NCBI RefSeq assembly: GCF_001423765.1
Contig: NZ_LMPG01000010.1
Location: 1,220 to 65,219 of the forward strand
Source of the DNA: Sphingomonas sp. Leaf343
Lineage (GTDB): Bacteria; Pseudomonadota; Alphaproteobacteria; Sphingomonadales; Sphingomonadaceae
DNA length: 64,000 nucleotides
Direction of reading: 5' to 3'
Each line of letters begins with the position of its first letter. Positions within the stretch are counted from its first letter, which is position 1. Below the pieces are notes generated by a model, which searched no databases, had not been told where the DNA came from, and worked only from the letters and a program-made list of their open reading frames with translations. Below are positions 18,199 through 27,312 of this stretch, in pieces. The translations under genes were made by a program, and so were the position numbers.

Positions 18199-19361
18199 GC
18201 ATCATTCTCCGCGTCGCCGCGCCCGGTGACGGCGTCGCCGACGACGGCCGCCACGCCCCCTTCGCCGCCCCCGGCGACACGCTGACCGATAGTTTCGAGG
18301 TCATTCCCGGCCCGCATCATCAGGTGCCGCCATGCCGTCATTTCCCGCAATGCGGCGGGTGCCAGCTCCAGCATCTGGACGAGGAGAGCTATGCCGGCTT
18401 CGTCACCGACCGTATCGCGTCGGCGCTGGACGGGCAGGGGCTGAGCGCACCGATCCGCCCCGCGATCGTCTCGCCCCCCAACACCCGCCGCCGCGCGACG
18501 CTCCACGCGGAACGCGGCGTGCTCGGCTTCACCGCGGAGGGCAGTCACCGCGTCGTCGACATGCGCGAATGCCATATCCTCGCGCCCGAACTCTTCGCGC
18601 TCGTCGCTCCCTTGCGCGCGCTGTTCCAGAAGCTGGGCCTGAAACGCCGCGCCGACGTTCACCTGACGCTCTCCGATCAGGGGCCTGACGTCCTTGTCAA
18701 CGGCTTCGCGCCGGAAGGGCTGGCCGCCGCCGAGGCGCTCACCGGCTTTTGCGAGCGTCACGGCGTCGCGCGCTTCTGCGTCGATGACGGCCCGGGTGCC
18801 GAAGCGCGCTGGGAGCCGCAGCCGGTGACGATCACGCTCGGCGGCATCCCCGTCGCGCTGCCGCCCGGATCGTTCCTGCAAGCCACGCGCGAGGGGGAGG
18901 ACGCGCTGGTCGCCGCCGTCCGTGAAGCGACGCAGGGTGCGCGGACCGTCGCCGACCTGTTCGCCGGGCTCGGCACCTTCGCGCTCGCACTCCCCGCGAA
19001 GGTCTATGCGGCGGAGGGCGCACGCGACGCGGTGATGGGGCTGAAGGCCGCCGCACATGCCCGTCAGCTGCCGGTCTTCACCGAACATCGCGACCTCTAT
19101 CGCCGGCCGCTGACGGTGGCGGAACTCGACCGGTTCGACGCGATCGTCATCGACCCGCCCCGTGCCGGTGCCCGCGAGCAGGCCGCGGCGCTGGCCGCCT
19201 GCAAGACGCCGCGTCTCGCCTATGTCTCCTGCAACCCGGTCACCTTCGCCCGCGACGCGAAGGCGATGGTCGCGGAGGGCTGGCGGATCGACTGGGTCCA
19301 GCCGGTCGGCCAGTTCCGCTGGTCCACCCATGTCGAACTCGCGGCCTGCCTGAGCCGCTGA
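18195..19361 (+). CDS. TrmA/RlmD-type RNA m5U methyltransferase
   Basis: A 388-residue SAM-dependent methyltransferase of the RumA/TrmA superfamily, expected to make 5-methyluridine in 23S rRNA or tRNA. An Fe-S cysteine cluster is visible in CRHFPQCGGCQLQHL, with a fourth Cys in MRECHILA. The SAM-binding motif is VADLFAGLGTFALAL, followed by IDPPRAGAREQ and the catalytic-cysteine region YVSCNPVTFARDAK. The start at 18195 overlaps the preceding stop by four bases (ATGA). Which uridine it modifies cannot be told from sequence alone. Confidence 0.88.
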   Translation: MSIILRVAAPGDGVADDGRHAPFAAPGDTLTDSFEVIPGPHHQVPPCRHFPQCGGCQLQHLDEESYAGFVTDRIASALDGQGLSAPIRPAIVSPPNTRRRATLHAERGVLGFTAEGSHRVVDMRECHILAPELFALVAPLRALFQKLGLKRRADVHLTLSDQGPDVLVNGFAPEGLAAAEALTGFCERHGVARFCVDDGPGAEARWEPQPVTITLGGIPVALPPGSFLQATREGEDALVAAVREATQGARTVADLFAGLGTFALALPAKVYAAEGARDAVMGLKAAAHARQLPVFTEHRDLYRRPLTVAELDRFDAIVIDPPRAGAREQAAALAACKTPRLAYVSCNPVTFARDAKAMVAEGWRIDWVQPVGQFRWSTHVELAACLSR

Positions 19362-19404
19362 TCCGCACCGACAGAGCGCGATCAATGTGTTCGCGCAGAC
19401 GACT

Positions 19405-20145
19405 CTACGGGTACACCGCCCCGACGAAGAACAACCCGTCGGGCGGAGCATTCAGCCCCAGCCGCGCCCGGTCCCGCGCTGCCAGCGCCGCTCCGACGTC
19501 GTCCGCCGACCACCGCCCCATGCCGACCAGCGCGAGGCATCCGACCATCGACCGTACCTGATGATGCAGGAACGACCGCGCCGCCGCTTGCACCGCCAGC
19601 CGCTCGCCGGTCCGCCCGACCGTCAGCACGTCCAGCGTCCGCACCGGGCTGTCCGCCTGACAATGCGCCGAGCGGAACGTGGTGAAGTCATGCCGCCCCA
19701 CCAGCATCGCCGCCGCCGCGGCCATCGCCCGCTCGTTCAGCGGCTGCGGCACCTGCCACGCCAGCCCGGCCTCCCATGTCAGCGGCGCACGCCGGTTGAC
19801 GATCCGGTATTCATACGACCGCCCGACGCACGAAAACCGCGCATGCCAGTCGTCCGCGACCTCTTCGCAGGCGAGCACCGCCACCGGATGCGGTCGCAAC
19901 CGCGCGTTCAACGCTTCCATCAGCCGGAACGCCGCGAACGGCTTCGCGATGTCACAATGCGCACGCATCGCCAGCCCATGCACCCCGGCGTCGGTCCGCC
20001 CGGCGGCATGCACCGCCACCGCCTCACCCGTCACCGCGAACGCCGCCGCCTCCAGCGCGCCCTGCACCGACGGCCCATGCGACTGCCGCTGCCACCCCAT
20101 GAACGGCCGCCCGTCATACTCCACCGTCAGCGCGAACCGCGTCAA
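19405..20145 (-). CDS. truA: tRNA pseudouridine(38-40) synthase TruA
   Basis: A 246-residue enzyme that isomerises uridines 38-40 of the tRNA anticodon stem. The nucleophile Asp lies in [11 protein letters not shown]; other landmarks are [13 protein letters not shown] near the start, VGRSYEYRI and [17 protein letters not shown]. No ATG or GTG sits at the right place. The start is TTG at 20145, giving [12 protein letters not shown] (the initiator read as Met) and overlapping the fmt stop as TTGA. This implies termination-reinitiation from fmt. Confidence 0.94.
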   Translation of the reverse strand: MTRFALTVEYDGRPFMGWQRQSHGPSVQGALEAAAFAVTGEAVAVHAAGRTDAGVHGLAMRAHCDIAKPFAAFRLMEALNARLRPHPVAVLACEEVADDWHARFSCVGRSYEYRIVNRRAPLTWEAGLAWQVPQPLNERAMAAAAAMLVGRHDFTTFRSAHCQADSPVRTLDVLTVGRTGERLAVQAAARSFLHHQVRSMVGCLALVGMGRWSADDVGAALAARDRARLGLNAPPDGLFFVGAVYP

Positions 20146-21053
20146 AGCCGCGTCCCGGCGGGGACCGGAAATCCGCGCAGCATATCCTCGGCAGAGGTAA
20201 CGCCACGCCCAGCCCGTTGTACCAGCGTCGGCCGGATCGCACCGGAGCCGCAGGCGATCGTCAGCGCATCGTCCAGTATCGTACCCGGCGTTCCGTGCGA
20301 CGGGTTCGACACCGCAGCGGCCAGCACCTTGACCCGCTCGCCCGCCACCTCGAACCACGCCCCCGGCGCCGGGTTCATCGCCCGGACCAGCCGCTCGACG
20401 TCTACCGCAGGCCGCGCAAAGTCGATCCGCGCCTCCGCCTTGTCGATCTTCGCGGCATAGGTCACGCCGTCCTCCGGCTGCGGCACGGGCGGATGACCGG
20501 CAAGGTCGCCCAGCACCGCGATCATCAGCTCCGCGCCCAGCGCCGCCAGCTCCACCGTCAACTCGCCCGCCGTCTTGCCATCGACCGGGGTCCGCCCCTC
20601 CAGCCGCACCGGGCCGGTATCCAGCCCGGCCTCCATCTGCATGATCCCGACCCCGGTTTCGCTATCGCCGGCCATGATCGCCCGCTGTACCGGGGCCGCC
20701 CCGCGCCAGCGCGGCAGCAGCGATCCGTGCACGTTCAAACAGCCATGCACCGGCGCATCCAGCACCGCGCGCGGCAGGATCAGGCCGTAAGCGGCCACCA
20801 CCGCGACATCGGCGTTCAGGGCCGCGAATGCCGCCTGTTCCTCCGCACCCTTAAGGCTGGCAGGAGTGAACACGGGCACTGCCGAGCCCTCGGCACGCAC
20901 GTGTACGGGGGAGGGCACCGCCTGCCGTCCACGACGTCCGCCTGGGCGGGGCGGCTGGCTATAGACGGCAATCACCTCGTGCTCGGGCGCCAGCAACAGC
21001 GCGTCGAGGACGATCCGGGCAAAGTCCGGCGTTCCCATGAAAACGATCCGCAT
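20142..21053 (-). CDS. fmt: Methionyl-tRNA formyltransferase
   Basis: A 303-residue enzyme that formylates initiator Met-tRNA using 10-formyl-THF. The start [12 protein letters not shown] is the family opening. Catalytic landmarks are [20 protein letters not shown] ([10 protein letters not shown] then [10 protein letters not shown]) and AGLDTGPV, and a C-terminal OB-like tRNA-binding domain follows. It is divergent from recR with 56 bases between the starts, and translationally linked to truA through a four-base overlap. Deformylase (def) lies about 0.8 kb away on the other strand. Confidence 0.96.
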   Translation of the reverse strand: MRIVFMGTPDFARIVLDALLLAPEHEVIAVYSQPPRPGGRRGRQAVPSPVHVRAEGSAVPVFTPASLKGAEEQAAFAALNADVAVVAAYGLILPRAVLDAPVHGCLNVHGSLLPRWRGAAPVQRAIMAGDSETGVGIMQMEAGLDTGPVRLEGRTPVDGKTAGELTVELAALGAELMIAVLGDLAGHPPVPQPEDGVTYAAKIDKAEARIDFARPAVDVERLVRAMNPAPGAWFEVAGERVKVLAAAVSNPSHGTPGTILDDALTIACGSGAIRPTLVQRAGRGVTSAEDMLRGFPVPAGTRL

Positions 21054-21109
21054 GGGCACGCTCTCGACACGCTGGCGGAGGCGGACGCAACCCCCTATCT
21101 GTTCCCGAC

Positions 21110-21709
21110 ATGGCCTCTCCCGAGATCGAAGCATTGACCCAGGCGCTCGCCCGCCTGCCCGGGCTCGGCCCCCGGTCCGCCCGTCGCGCGGTGCTGCATC
21201 TGCTGAAAAAGCGGGAGGCGGCGCTGGGACCGCTGCTGACCGCGCTGACGGCCGTGGAGGAACGGCTGGCGACCTGCTCCACCTGCGGCAACGTCGACAC
21301 CACCGATCCGTGTACGATCTGCGCCGATCCCCGTCGCGATGCCCGCGCCCTGTGCGTGGTGGAGGAGGTCGCGGACCTTTGGGCGCTCGACCGCTCGCGG
21401 CTGTTCCCCGGCCGCTTCCACGTGTTGGGCGGACGCCTCTCCGCGCTGGAGGGTGTCCGCCCCGAGGATCTGTCGATCGACGCGCTCGTCCGCCGGATCG
21501 AGGTCGGCGGCATCGACGAGGTCGTGCTGGCGATGAACGCGACGCTGGAGGGGCAGACGACCGCCCACTACCTCGCCGAACGCATCGAGCGCTTCCCCGT
21601 CCGCGTCACGCAGCTCGCCCACGGCCTGCCGGTGGGCGGCGAACTCGATTATCTCGACGAAGGGACGCTCGCACAGGCATTGCGGGCCAGACGACCGGTC
21701 ACCTCCTGA
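21110..21709 (+). CDS. recR: Recombination mediator protein RecR
   Basis: A 199-residue protein that works with RecO (and RecF) to load RecA at gaps. It shows the N-terminal helix-hairpin-helix region ([20 protein letters not shown]), split [11 protein letters not shown] then ARRAVLHLL, a zinc finger [16 protein letters not shown], and a TOPRIM domain from [13 protein letters not shown] to [18 protein letters not shown]. Length is normal. A palindromic repeat lies directly after the stop. Confidence 0.96.
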   Translation: MASPEIEALTQALARLPGLGPRSARRAVLHLLKKREAALGPLLTALTAVEERLATCSTCGNVDTTDPCTICADPRRDARALCVVEEVADLWALDRSRLFPGRFHVLGGRLSALEGVRPEDLSIDALVRRIEVGGIDEVVLAMNATLEGQTTAHYLAERIERFPVRVTQLAHGLPVGGELDYLDEGTLAQALRARRPVTS

Positions 21710-21710
21710 A

Positions 21711-21762
21711 TCCTCCCCGGTACGGGGAGGGGGACCAGCGGAGCTGGTGGAGGGGTAGCTCC
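21711..21762. repeat. Two-hairpin intergenic repeat element
   Basis: Two adjacent perfect hairpins follow the recR stop: arms 21712-21719/21723-21730 with a three-base loop and arms 21734-21739/21743-21748 with a three-base loop, then a GGAGGGG-type tail. This layout resembles short palindromic elements scattered between genes in sphingomonad genomes. It is the only full copy in the window. It could also end the recR transcript. Confidence 0.55.
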
Positions 21763-21845
21763 AAGCAACTCCGCAGGTGGCTGTGCGTCCACGGATCGCA
21801 CCGGCACACCTTGACCGGAATCGCACCCCCGAATACCCGCACCGG

Positions 21846-22370
21846 ATGACCGTCCTCACCATTCTCGAAGTCCCCGATTCCGGCCTCCGCGCCATCGCCG
21901 CGCCGGTGGAAACCGTCGATGACACCGTCCGCACCCTCGTCGCCGACATGACGGAGACGATGTACGCCGCGCACGGCATCGGCCTCGCCGCGACGCAGGT
22001 CGGGATCGAGCGCCGCGTCGTCGTTATCGATCTCCAGTCGGAGGAGGACGAGCAGGGCAAGCCGGTCCGCGACCCCCACGCCTATATCAACCCGGAACTC
22101 CTGTCGGTCAGCGACGAGGTCGCCCGCTACAATGAGGGCTGCCTGTCGATCCCCGAACAATATGCCGAGGTCGAACGCCCCGCCCGCTGCCGCGTCCGCT
22201 GGCTCGATCTCGACGGCCAGACACATGAGGAGGATCTGGACGGCCTGCTCTCCACCTGCATGCAGCACGAGATCGATCATCTCGACGGCATCCTCTTCAT
22301 CGACCACATCTCCCGCCTGAAGCGCGACATGCTGATGAAGAAGCTGACGAAGATGCGCCGCAACGGCTGA
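21846..22370 (+). CDS. def: Peptide deformylase
   Basis: A 174-residue metalloenzyme that removes the N-formyl group from nascent proteins. All three class motifs are present: GIGLAATQVG, EGCLSIP (metal-binding Cys) and QHEIDHLDG (two metal His and catalytic Glu). The start MTVLTILEVPD at 21846 is the standard opening; an upstream in-frame ATG at 21777 would add unlikely residues. Length is normal. Confidence 0.96.
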   Translation: MTVLTILEVPDSGLRAIAAPVETVDDTVRTLVADMTETMYAAHGIGLAATQVGIERRVVVIDLQSEEDEQGKPVRDPHAYINPELLSVSDEVARYNEGCLSIPEQYAEVERPARCRVRWLDLDGQTHEEDLDGLLSTCMQHEIDHLDGILFIDHISRLKRDMLMKKLTKMRRNG

Positions 22371-22393
22371 CGCGCTTTTGCGCTGTCGTGGCG

Positions 22394-22422
22394 TTGGCGT
22401 TCCTGCTACGTTCCGATAATGC
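22394..22422 (+). promoter_or_regulatory. Possible rmuC promoter
   Basis: TTGGCG (22394-22399) and TAATGC (22417-22422) with a 17-base spacer, in the 158-base gap between def and rmuC. It would give a leader of about 100 bases that contains a 17-codon ORF. Confidence 0.35.
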
Positions 22423-22471
22423 AGTCTGGCCTTGATCGTGCCGAGCGCGTTCGCAGCAAAGGCTTGTCGGG

Positions 22472-22525
22472 ATGAAAGAAGAGACGATGCGCCGGACCCT
22501 CCACTTCCTCCACTTCGGGGCCTGA
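22472..22525 (+). CDS. Possible 17-codon leader peptide upstream of rmuC
   Basis: ATG at 22472 opens a 17-residue frame (MKEETMRRTLHFLHFGA) ending three bases before the rmuC GTG. AAAGG lies about ten bases upstream. The sequence is His/Phe/Leu-rich and resembles no known attenuator peptide. It may be chance; its position next to a GTG start suggests possible translational coupling. Confidence 0.25.
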   Translation: MKEETMRRTLHFLHFGA

Positions 22526-22528
22526 TAC

Positions 22529-23965
22529 GTGACCGCGGACATTCTGATCGTCGGCATCCTCGCCGCGCTCGTCGGCCTCGCGATCGGCTGGATCGTCGCC
22601 AGCCGCAGCGTCGCGAAGCTCGCCAGCGACCTCGCCGTCGCCAACACGCGTGCCGCCGATCTCGATATCGTCCGGCAGGCGCGCGACGCGGTGGAGCGGG
22701 AGCGGAACGACGCCATGCAGGAACTCGCCTGGCATCGCGCGCAGGCCGCCGAACGCATCGCCGCGCACGAAGCGGTGGTCGAGCAACTGGAGGCGGCGCG
22801 CGGCGCGATGCAGGACCTCGCGTCGCTGCGCGCCCAGAGCGAGGAGCGCCAGGCCGCCGCCGAGCAGACGATCCGCCATCTGGTCGAGGCGCGCGAGGCG
22901 ATGACCGCACAGTTCGGCGCCGCCGCCGCCCGCGCGCTGGAGGGCGCACAGGCGCAGTTCCTCGAACGCGCGCAGGCTCGCTTCACCGAGTCCGAGCACA
23001 CGTCCGGTCAGCGGCTCGCGGCGTTGCTCCAACCGGTCCACGACCGCCTGCAACGCTATGAGGAGGGCGTCGGCAAGGCGGAGGCGGAGCGGCGCGACGC
23101 GTTCGGCAACCTCACCGGCCTGATGGAATCGATGCGCGTCGGGCAGGAAACCGTCCGCAACGAGGCGTCGAAGCTGGTCAACGCCCTGCGCAACGCTCCC
23201 AAGGCACGCGGTCGCTGGGGCGAGCAGCAGCTTCGCAACGTGCTGGAGAATTGCGGCCTCGCCGAACATACCGACTTCCAGACCGAGGTGAGCGTATCGG
23301 ACGGGGAGGGCGGTCGCCTCCGCCCCGACGCGATCGTCCGCGTGCCCGGTGGCAAGTCGCTGGTGATCGACGCCAAGGTGTCGCTCAACGACTATCAGGA
23401 TGCGTTCGGAGCGGTCGACGACGCCGAGCGGCAACTCGGGCTGGCACGTCACGCCGCCTCGATGCGCGCGCACGTCAACGGTCTGGGCAACAAGAGCTAC
23501 TGGAACCAGTTCGACGACGCGCCCGATTATGTCGTGATGTTCGTCCCCGGCGAGCATTTCCTGTCCGCCGCGCTGGAGCATGACCCGACTCTGTGGGACT
23601 TCGCCTTCGACAAGCGTGTCCTGCTTGCGACGCCGACCAACCTCATCGCCATCGCCCGCACCGTATCGGCCGTCTGGCGGCAGGAGAAGCTGGCCAAGCA
23701 GGCGCAGGAGATCGGCGCGCTGGGCAAGGAACTTTACATCCGCCTGTCCAAGATGGGCGAGCATATCACCAAGCTCGGCCGCAATCTCGAAACCGCGAAC
23801 ACCGCCTACAACGCGTTCGTCGGCAGCCTCGAAAGCCAGGTCCTGACCTCCGCCAAGCGGTTCGAGGCGCTGAACATCGACACCGCCGGCAAGACGATCG
23901 AACCGTTGCCGCTGGTCGAGAGCAGCCCGCGCCCGCTCGCCAAGCTCATCAGCACGGTGGAATAG
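22529..23965 (+). CDS. rmuC: DNA recombination protein RmuC
   Basis: A 478-residue protein with one N-terminal membrane helix (ILIVGILAALVGLAIGWIVA), a long coiled coil to about residue 200, and the RmuC nuclease-like domain. Landmarks in that domain are RGRWGEQQLRNVLENCGL, DAKVSLNDYQDA and DYVVMFVPGEHF. Family members limit inversions at short repeats and some act in anti-phage defence; the mechanism here is not known. The start is GTG at 22529 with GGGG eight bases upstream. Confidence 0.92.
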   Translation: MTADILIVGILAALVGLAIGWIVASRSVAKLASDLAVANTRAADLDIVRQARDAVERERNDAMQELAWHRAQAAERIAAHEAVVEQLEAARGAMQDLASLRAQSEERQAAAEQTIRHLVEAREAMTAQFGAAAARALEGAQAQFLERAQARFTESEHTSGQRLAALLQPVHDRLQRYEEGVGKAEAERRDAFGNLTGLMESMRVGQETVRNEASKLVNALRNAPKARGRWGEQQLRNVLENCGLAEHTDFQTEVSVSDGEGGRLRPDAIVRVPGGKSLVIDAKVSLNDYQDAFGAVDDAERQLGLARHAASMRAHVNGLGNKSYWNQFDDAPDYVVMFVPGEHFLSAALEHDPTLWDFAFDKRVLLATPTNLIAIARTVSAVWRQEKLAKQAQEIGALGKELYIRLSKMGEHITKLGRNLETANTAYNAFVGSLESQVLTSAKRFEALNIDTAGKTIEPLPLVESSPRPLAKLISTVE

Positions 23966-23966
23966 G

Positions 23967-24728
23967 ATGGCACGGGGCCGTCACACCACGCTCCCGCCAC
24001 CTTATCTGAAACGCGTCTGGATCGACCCGGAGGCTCCGGTCGATCGCGCCGCCTACCCGTTCTGTTTGCCGCTGTTCGCGCGCGAAGCGTTCGAATTGCG
24101 GTTCGATGCCCCGGTCACGATCCTCGTCGGCGAGAATGGCGTCGGCAAATCGACACTGCTCGAAGGGATCGCGGTCGTTGCAGGGTTCGACGAGGGCGGC
24201 GGCGGTCCCGGCTATCGCGCCGTCGACCACAGCACCGCGATCGAACGCGGCGGCGGCGACCTCTCCCGTGCGTTGAAGGCCGCATGGCTGCCCCGGATCG
24301 GGCAGGGCTGGTTCTTCCGCGCCGAGAGTTTCTTCACCGTCGCCCGATATCTGGACGATGCGGCACGAGGTAACGGTGCGCCGCCCGACTTCCTGTCCCA
24401 TTCGCATGGCGAGGGCTTCCTGCGCTTCTTCCAGGAACGCTGCACCCGCCCCGGCCTCTTCATCTTCGACGAACCCGAGTCCGCGCTGTCGCCCAAGCGC
24501 CAGTTCGACTTTCTCAAGCTGCTGCGGATCATGCAGTCGCAGGGTCAAACGCAGGTCATCATGGCGACCCACTCGCCCATCCTGATGGCGCTGCCGGACG
24601 CCGTCCTGCTCCAGATGTCGCGCGGCGGCCTGGCGCCGGTGCTGCTGGAGGAAACCGACCACTACCGCCTGACCCGGGAGTTCATACTCGACCCGCACGG
24701 CATCACCGCGGCGATGCTGGACGAATGA
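23967..24728 (+). CDS. AAA-family ATPase (predicted ATPase, COG3910-like)
   Basis: A 253-residue cytosolic ABC/SMC-like ATPase. Walker A is LVGENGVGKSTL, the signature-like region surrounds ERGGGDLSRAL, Walker B is LFIFDEPESALSP, and the switch histidine lies in MATHSPIL. No membrane segment or partner gene is evident. It starts one base after the rmuC stop, so the two are very likely co-transcribed; a shared DNA-related role is an inference from position only. Confidence 0.85.
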   Translation: MARGRHTTLPPPYLKRVWIDPEAPVDRAAYPFCLPLFAREAFELRFDAPVTILVGENGVGKSTLLEGIAVVAGFDEGGGGPGYRAVDHSTAIERGGGDLSRALKAAWLPRIGQGWFFRAESFFTVARYLDDAARGNGAPPDFLSHSHGEGFLRFFQERCTRPGLFIFDEPESALSPKRQFDFLKLLRIMQSQGQTQVIMATHSPILMALPDAVLLQMSRGGLAPVLLEETDHYRLTREFILDPHGITAAMLDE

Positions 24729-24767
24729 GCCACTACGCTGTTGTTGGACCACGCAGTCATCGCGCGT

Positions 24768-24795
24768 CAGGCCGGGCTCGTCCCGGCATCCACGT
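24768..24795. repeat. Short GC-rich hairpin repeat remnant
   Basis: In the gap after the ATPase gene, 6-bp arms (24771-24776 and 24782-24787) flank a five-base loop and are followed by CATCCACG. This is the form of common alphaproteobacterial intergenic repeats. The remaining bases of the gap (24729-24891) show nothing else. Confidence 0.35.
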
Positions 24796-24891
24796 GACCG
24801 CAGCTTCACAACCTTGTATGTGTCGGCAGCGATGTACGCCGGGCCAGCCCCGAAATGACCCGCGTTCCGAAACACCACCCCGGCCGGCTAC

Positions 24892-25692
24892 TCACCCTCG
24901 CTGCTGCGCCAGCACTTCATATGCCATCACCGCCGTCGCCACCGCCGCGTTCAGGCTGTCCGCCTTGCCCAGCATCGGGATCTTGACCAGCAGGTCGCAC
25001 GCCGCGGCATAGCCGTCGGGCATCCCCTGAGCCTCGTTGCCCGTCAGCAGAAAGGTCGGCGCTGCATAGCTCGCGGCGCGGTAATCATGTTCGGTGTCGA
25101 GGCTCAGCCCGACCAGTTGTCCAAGACCCTTGCGCAACCAGACGAGGAAGTCGCCCCATTCGCACCGCACGACGGGGACCGTGAACAGTGCGCCCATGCT
25201 CGCGCGCACCGCCTCGACCGAGAACGGATCGACGCACTCGCCGATCAGGATCAACCCGCCCGCGCCGACCGCATCGCCGGTCCGCAGGATCGTACCCAGA
25301 TTGCCCGGATCGCGCAGCCGTTCCGCAACCAGCCAGATGCCCGCCCCGGATCGATCCAGATCGGCCAGCCCGATCTCGAACTCGTCGAACACACCGACCA
25401 CGGCCTGTGGATTGTCCTTGCCCGACAGTTTCGACAGGATGTCCGGCGTCGTCTCGATCGCGTCGCCGCCCGCACGCTCGACCTCCTCGACCAGCGTCCG
25501 GACCAGCGGATGCCCCGCGCTCGCCGCGGCGAAGAACAGCATCACCGGCAACCGCCCGGCCTCCCGCGCTTCGGTCAGGATGCGCAGTCCCTCTGCCAAA
25601 AAGCGCCGCTGCTCACGCCGATGGCGCTTGTCGCGCAGGTCGCGGACGCTTTTGACGAGCGGGTTGGAATAGGCGGTGATCTGACGCGGCAT
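24892..25692 (-). CDS. SpoU/TrmH-family RNA 2'-O-methyltransferase
   Basis: A 266-residue SPOUT methyltransferase. An N-terminal substrate-binding domain starts NPLVKSVRDLRDKRHRREQ and RFLAEGLRIL. The trefoil-knot catalytic half has RDPGNLGTILRTGDAVGAGG (RDPGNLGTIL then RTGDAVGAGG), LLTGNEAQGMPD and KADSLNAAVATAVMAYE. It should methylate a ribose in rRNA or tRNA; the exact nucleotide is not determinable here. It is the last gene of the minus-strand run from chvI and starts 20 bases after the HPr stop. Confidence 0.9.
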   Translation of the reverse strand: MPRQITAYSNPLVKSVRDLRDKRHRREQRRFLAEGLRILTEAREAGRLPVMLFFAAASAGHPLVRTLVEEVERAGGDAIETTPDILSKLSGKDNPQAVVGVFDEFEIGLADLDRSGAGIWLVAERLRDPGNLGTILRTGDAVGAGGLILIGECVDPFSVEAVRASMGALFTVPVVRCEWGDFLVWLRKGLGQLVGLSLDTEHDYRAASYAAPTFLLTGNEAQGMPDGYAAACDLLVKIPMLGKADSLNAAVATAVMAYEVLAQQRG

Positions 25693-25712
25693 GACGGTGA
25701 CGAACGGAGAGG

Positions 25713-25982
25713 TCAGTCCTCGCCGAACTTGGCCTCGACCAGCTCGGCGAGCTTGCTCACCGATTCCTCGGCACCGTCGCCGGTCGCGCGGATCGTGATG
25801 CTGTCGCCCATCGCGGCCCCCAGCATCATCAGGCCCATGATCGACGTTCCGGTCACGGACCCGTCGTCCTTGCAGACATGCACCTCGCATGGCAGCGCCG
25901 ACGCCAGCGTCACGAACTTCGCGGATGCGCGCGCATGGAGCCCGCGCCGGTTGGTGATCTGCACGGTCCGCTGCACGCTCAC
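25713..25982 (-). CDS. ptsH: HPr-family phosphocarrier protein
   Basis: An 89-residue HPr/NPr-like protein. The phospho-accepting histidine is H16 in GLHARASAKF. S47 in GTSIMGLMML sits where HprK phosphorylates HPr. In alphaproteobacteria lacking sugar permeases such proteins serve the regulatory nitrogen-type PTS. The start overlaps the EIIA stop by four bases. EI is not in the window. Confidence 0.94.
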   Translation of the reverse strand: MSVQRTVQITNRRGLHARASAKFVTLASALPCEVHVCKDDGSVTGTSIMGLMMLGAAMGDSITIRATGDGAEESVSKLAELVEAKFGED

Positions 25983-26386
25983 GCCGCCGCCTCGCCCAAA
26001 ACCTCGGAGGCGACCGAAATATATTTCCGCCCCGCCTCGCGCGCCGCGGCGACCGCATCGACCACCTTCATGGATTTACGCGCGGAGCCCAGCCGGATCA
26101 GCATCGGCAGGTTCATGCCCGCGATCACCTCGACCCGCCCGCGTTCCATCAAACTGATCGCAAGGTTGGAGGGGGTGCCGCCGAACAGGTCGGTCAACAC
26201 GATCACGCCCCGGCCAGTATCGACCGCGCCGATCGCCGCGGCGATGTCCGCGCGACGTTCTTCCATGTCGTCGTCCGGGCCGATCGCGATCGTCGCCACG
26301 CGCTCCTGCGGACCGACGACGTGCACCATCGCGGTCACGAACTCGTCCGCGAGTCGCCCGTGGGTCACAAGAACCAACCCGATCAT
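25979..26386 (-). CDS. PTS EIIA component, mannose/fructose family
   Basis: A 135-residue EIIA-Man-like protein. Phospho-acceptor histidine H9 lies in LVLVTHGRLADEF, and DLFGGTPSNLA is the conserved loop. No EIIB, EIIC or EIID genes accompany it, so it most likely acts as a regulatory phosphoryl acceptor from HPr and not in sugar uptake. It overlaps rapZ and ptsH by four bases each. Confidence 0.92.
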   Translation of the reverse strand: MIGLVLVTHGRLADEFVTAMVHVVGPQERVATIAIGPDDDMEERRADIAAAIGAVDTGRGVIVLTDLFGGTPSNLAISLMERGRVEVIAGMNLPMLIRLGSARKSMKVVDAVAAAREAGRKYISVASEVLGEAAA

Positions 26387-27312
26387 AAACTGGCTATTCT
26401 ATCCTTGCCGACGGACCTTGGACCCTCCAGCGAGTCCTGCGATGCCGCCTCCAAATCACGATGGCGGACCGTGGGCGAAAATCCCCGTCCGCGCAAGAAG
26501 CCGCCGATCCGTTCGGCGACATGGACCGACCGGTGTCTCCCTCCGGTACATCCGATCGCGACGGTGACATAGGCTTTCCCCTCCGCCCGGTACCGTGGAA
26601 TCAGCAGCGCCAGCAGCGCCTCGATGCGCGACATCGCTTCCTCATACGCCGGATCGCCCGCGACATATTCCGCCACCGCCGGGTCCAGCCCGGTGCCCGG
26701 CCTGAGCTCCGGCACCCAGTGCGGATTGCGCAGGAACCGCATGTCGAACACCAGATCGGCATCGCGCGGCAACCCGCGCGAAAAGCCGAACGACACCACC
26801 GACAGCACCGGCTCGCCGCCCCGCTCGTCGCCGAACAGCCGCCGCACCTGCAATCCCAGCGCATGCGCGTTCAGGCTGGTGGTGTCGATCAGCCGGTTGG
26901 CGAAATCGCGCAGCGGCGCGAGCAATTCCCGCTCCTGCGCGATCCCGTCCGATGCCGGCCGGTCCAGCGCCAGCGGATGCCGCCGCCGCGTCTCCGAATA
27001 GCGCCGCTCCAGTTCCGCACCGGCGCAGTCGAGGAACAGCATCCCGATTTCCAGCCCGTGATCCTCGCGCATCCGCCCGATCCGGTCGACGATCCGCGCC
27101 GGATCGAAATCCCGCGTCCGCGCCCCGATCCCCAGCGCCAGCCGCTGGCGTCGCCCGTCCACCCCCGCGGGCAGCGGCGCGTCGAGCAGCCGGTCGAGCA
27201 GCACCAGCGGCAGGTTGTCGACGACTTCCCAGCCGAGATCCTCCAGCGTCTTCAACACCGTGGACTTGCCGGCCCCCGACAGGCCGGTGACGAGCAGCAC
27301 CTCCTGGCTCAT
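26383..27312 (-). CDS. rapZ: RapZ (YvcJ) family nucleotide-binding protein
   Basis: A 309-residue protein. The N-terminal P-loop is TGLSGAGKSTVLKTLEDLGW (TGLSGAGKST then VLKTLEDLGW), followed by VVDNLPLVLLDRL. The C-terminal domain has FDMRFLRNPHWVPELRPGTG (FDMRFLRNPH then WVPELRPGTG) and IGCTGGRHRSVHVAERIGG. In E. coli RapZ guides RNase E to the GlmZ small RNA; in alphaproteobacteria the RNA partner is not established. Placement between hprK and EIIA is a conserved arrangement. Confidence 0.93.
   Translation of the reverse strand: MSQEVLLVTGLSGAGKSTVLKTLEDLGWEVVDNLPLVLLDRLLDAPLPAGVDGRRQRLALGIGARTRDFDPARIVDRIGRMREDHGLEIGMLFLDCAGAELERRYSETRRRHPLALDRPASDGIAQERELLAPLRDFANRLIDTTSLNAHALGLQVRRLFGDERGGEPVLSVVSFGFSRGLPRDADLVFDMRFLRNPHWVPELRPGTGLDPAVAEYVAGDPAYEEAMSRIEALLALLIPRYRAEGKAYVTVAIGCTGGRHRSVHVAERIGGFLRGRGFSPTVRHRDLEAASQDSLEGPRSVGKDRIASL

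Noticed and set aside
22529..24728. rmuC plus AAA ATPase as a defence island
   Set aside because: RmuC-type proteins can be antiviral, but both genes lie among housekeeping genes with no transposase, methylase or toxin nearby and no base-composition shift.
24725..25012. 95-codon frame starting at the end of the AAA ATPase gene
   Set aside because: It overlaps the SpoU methyltransferase gene antisense and crosses a repeat remnant; no support for translation.
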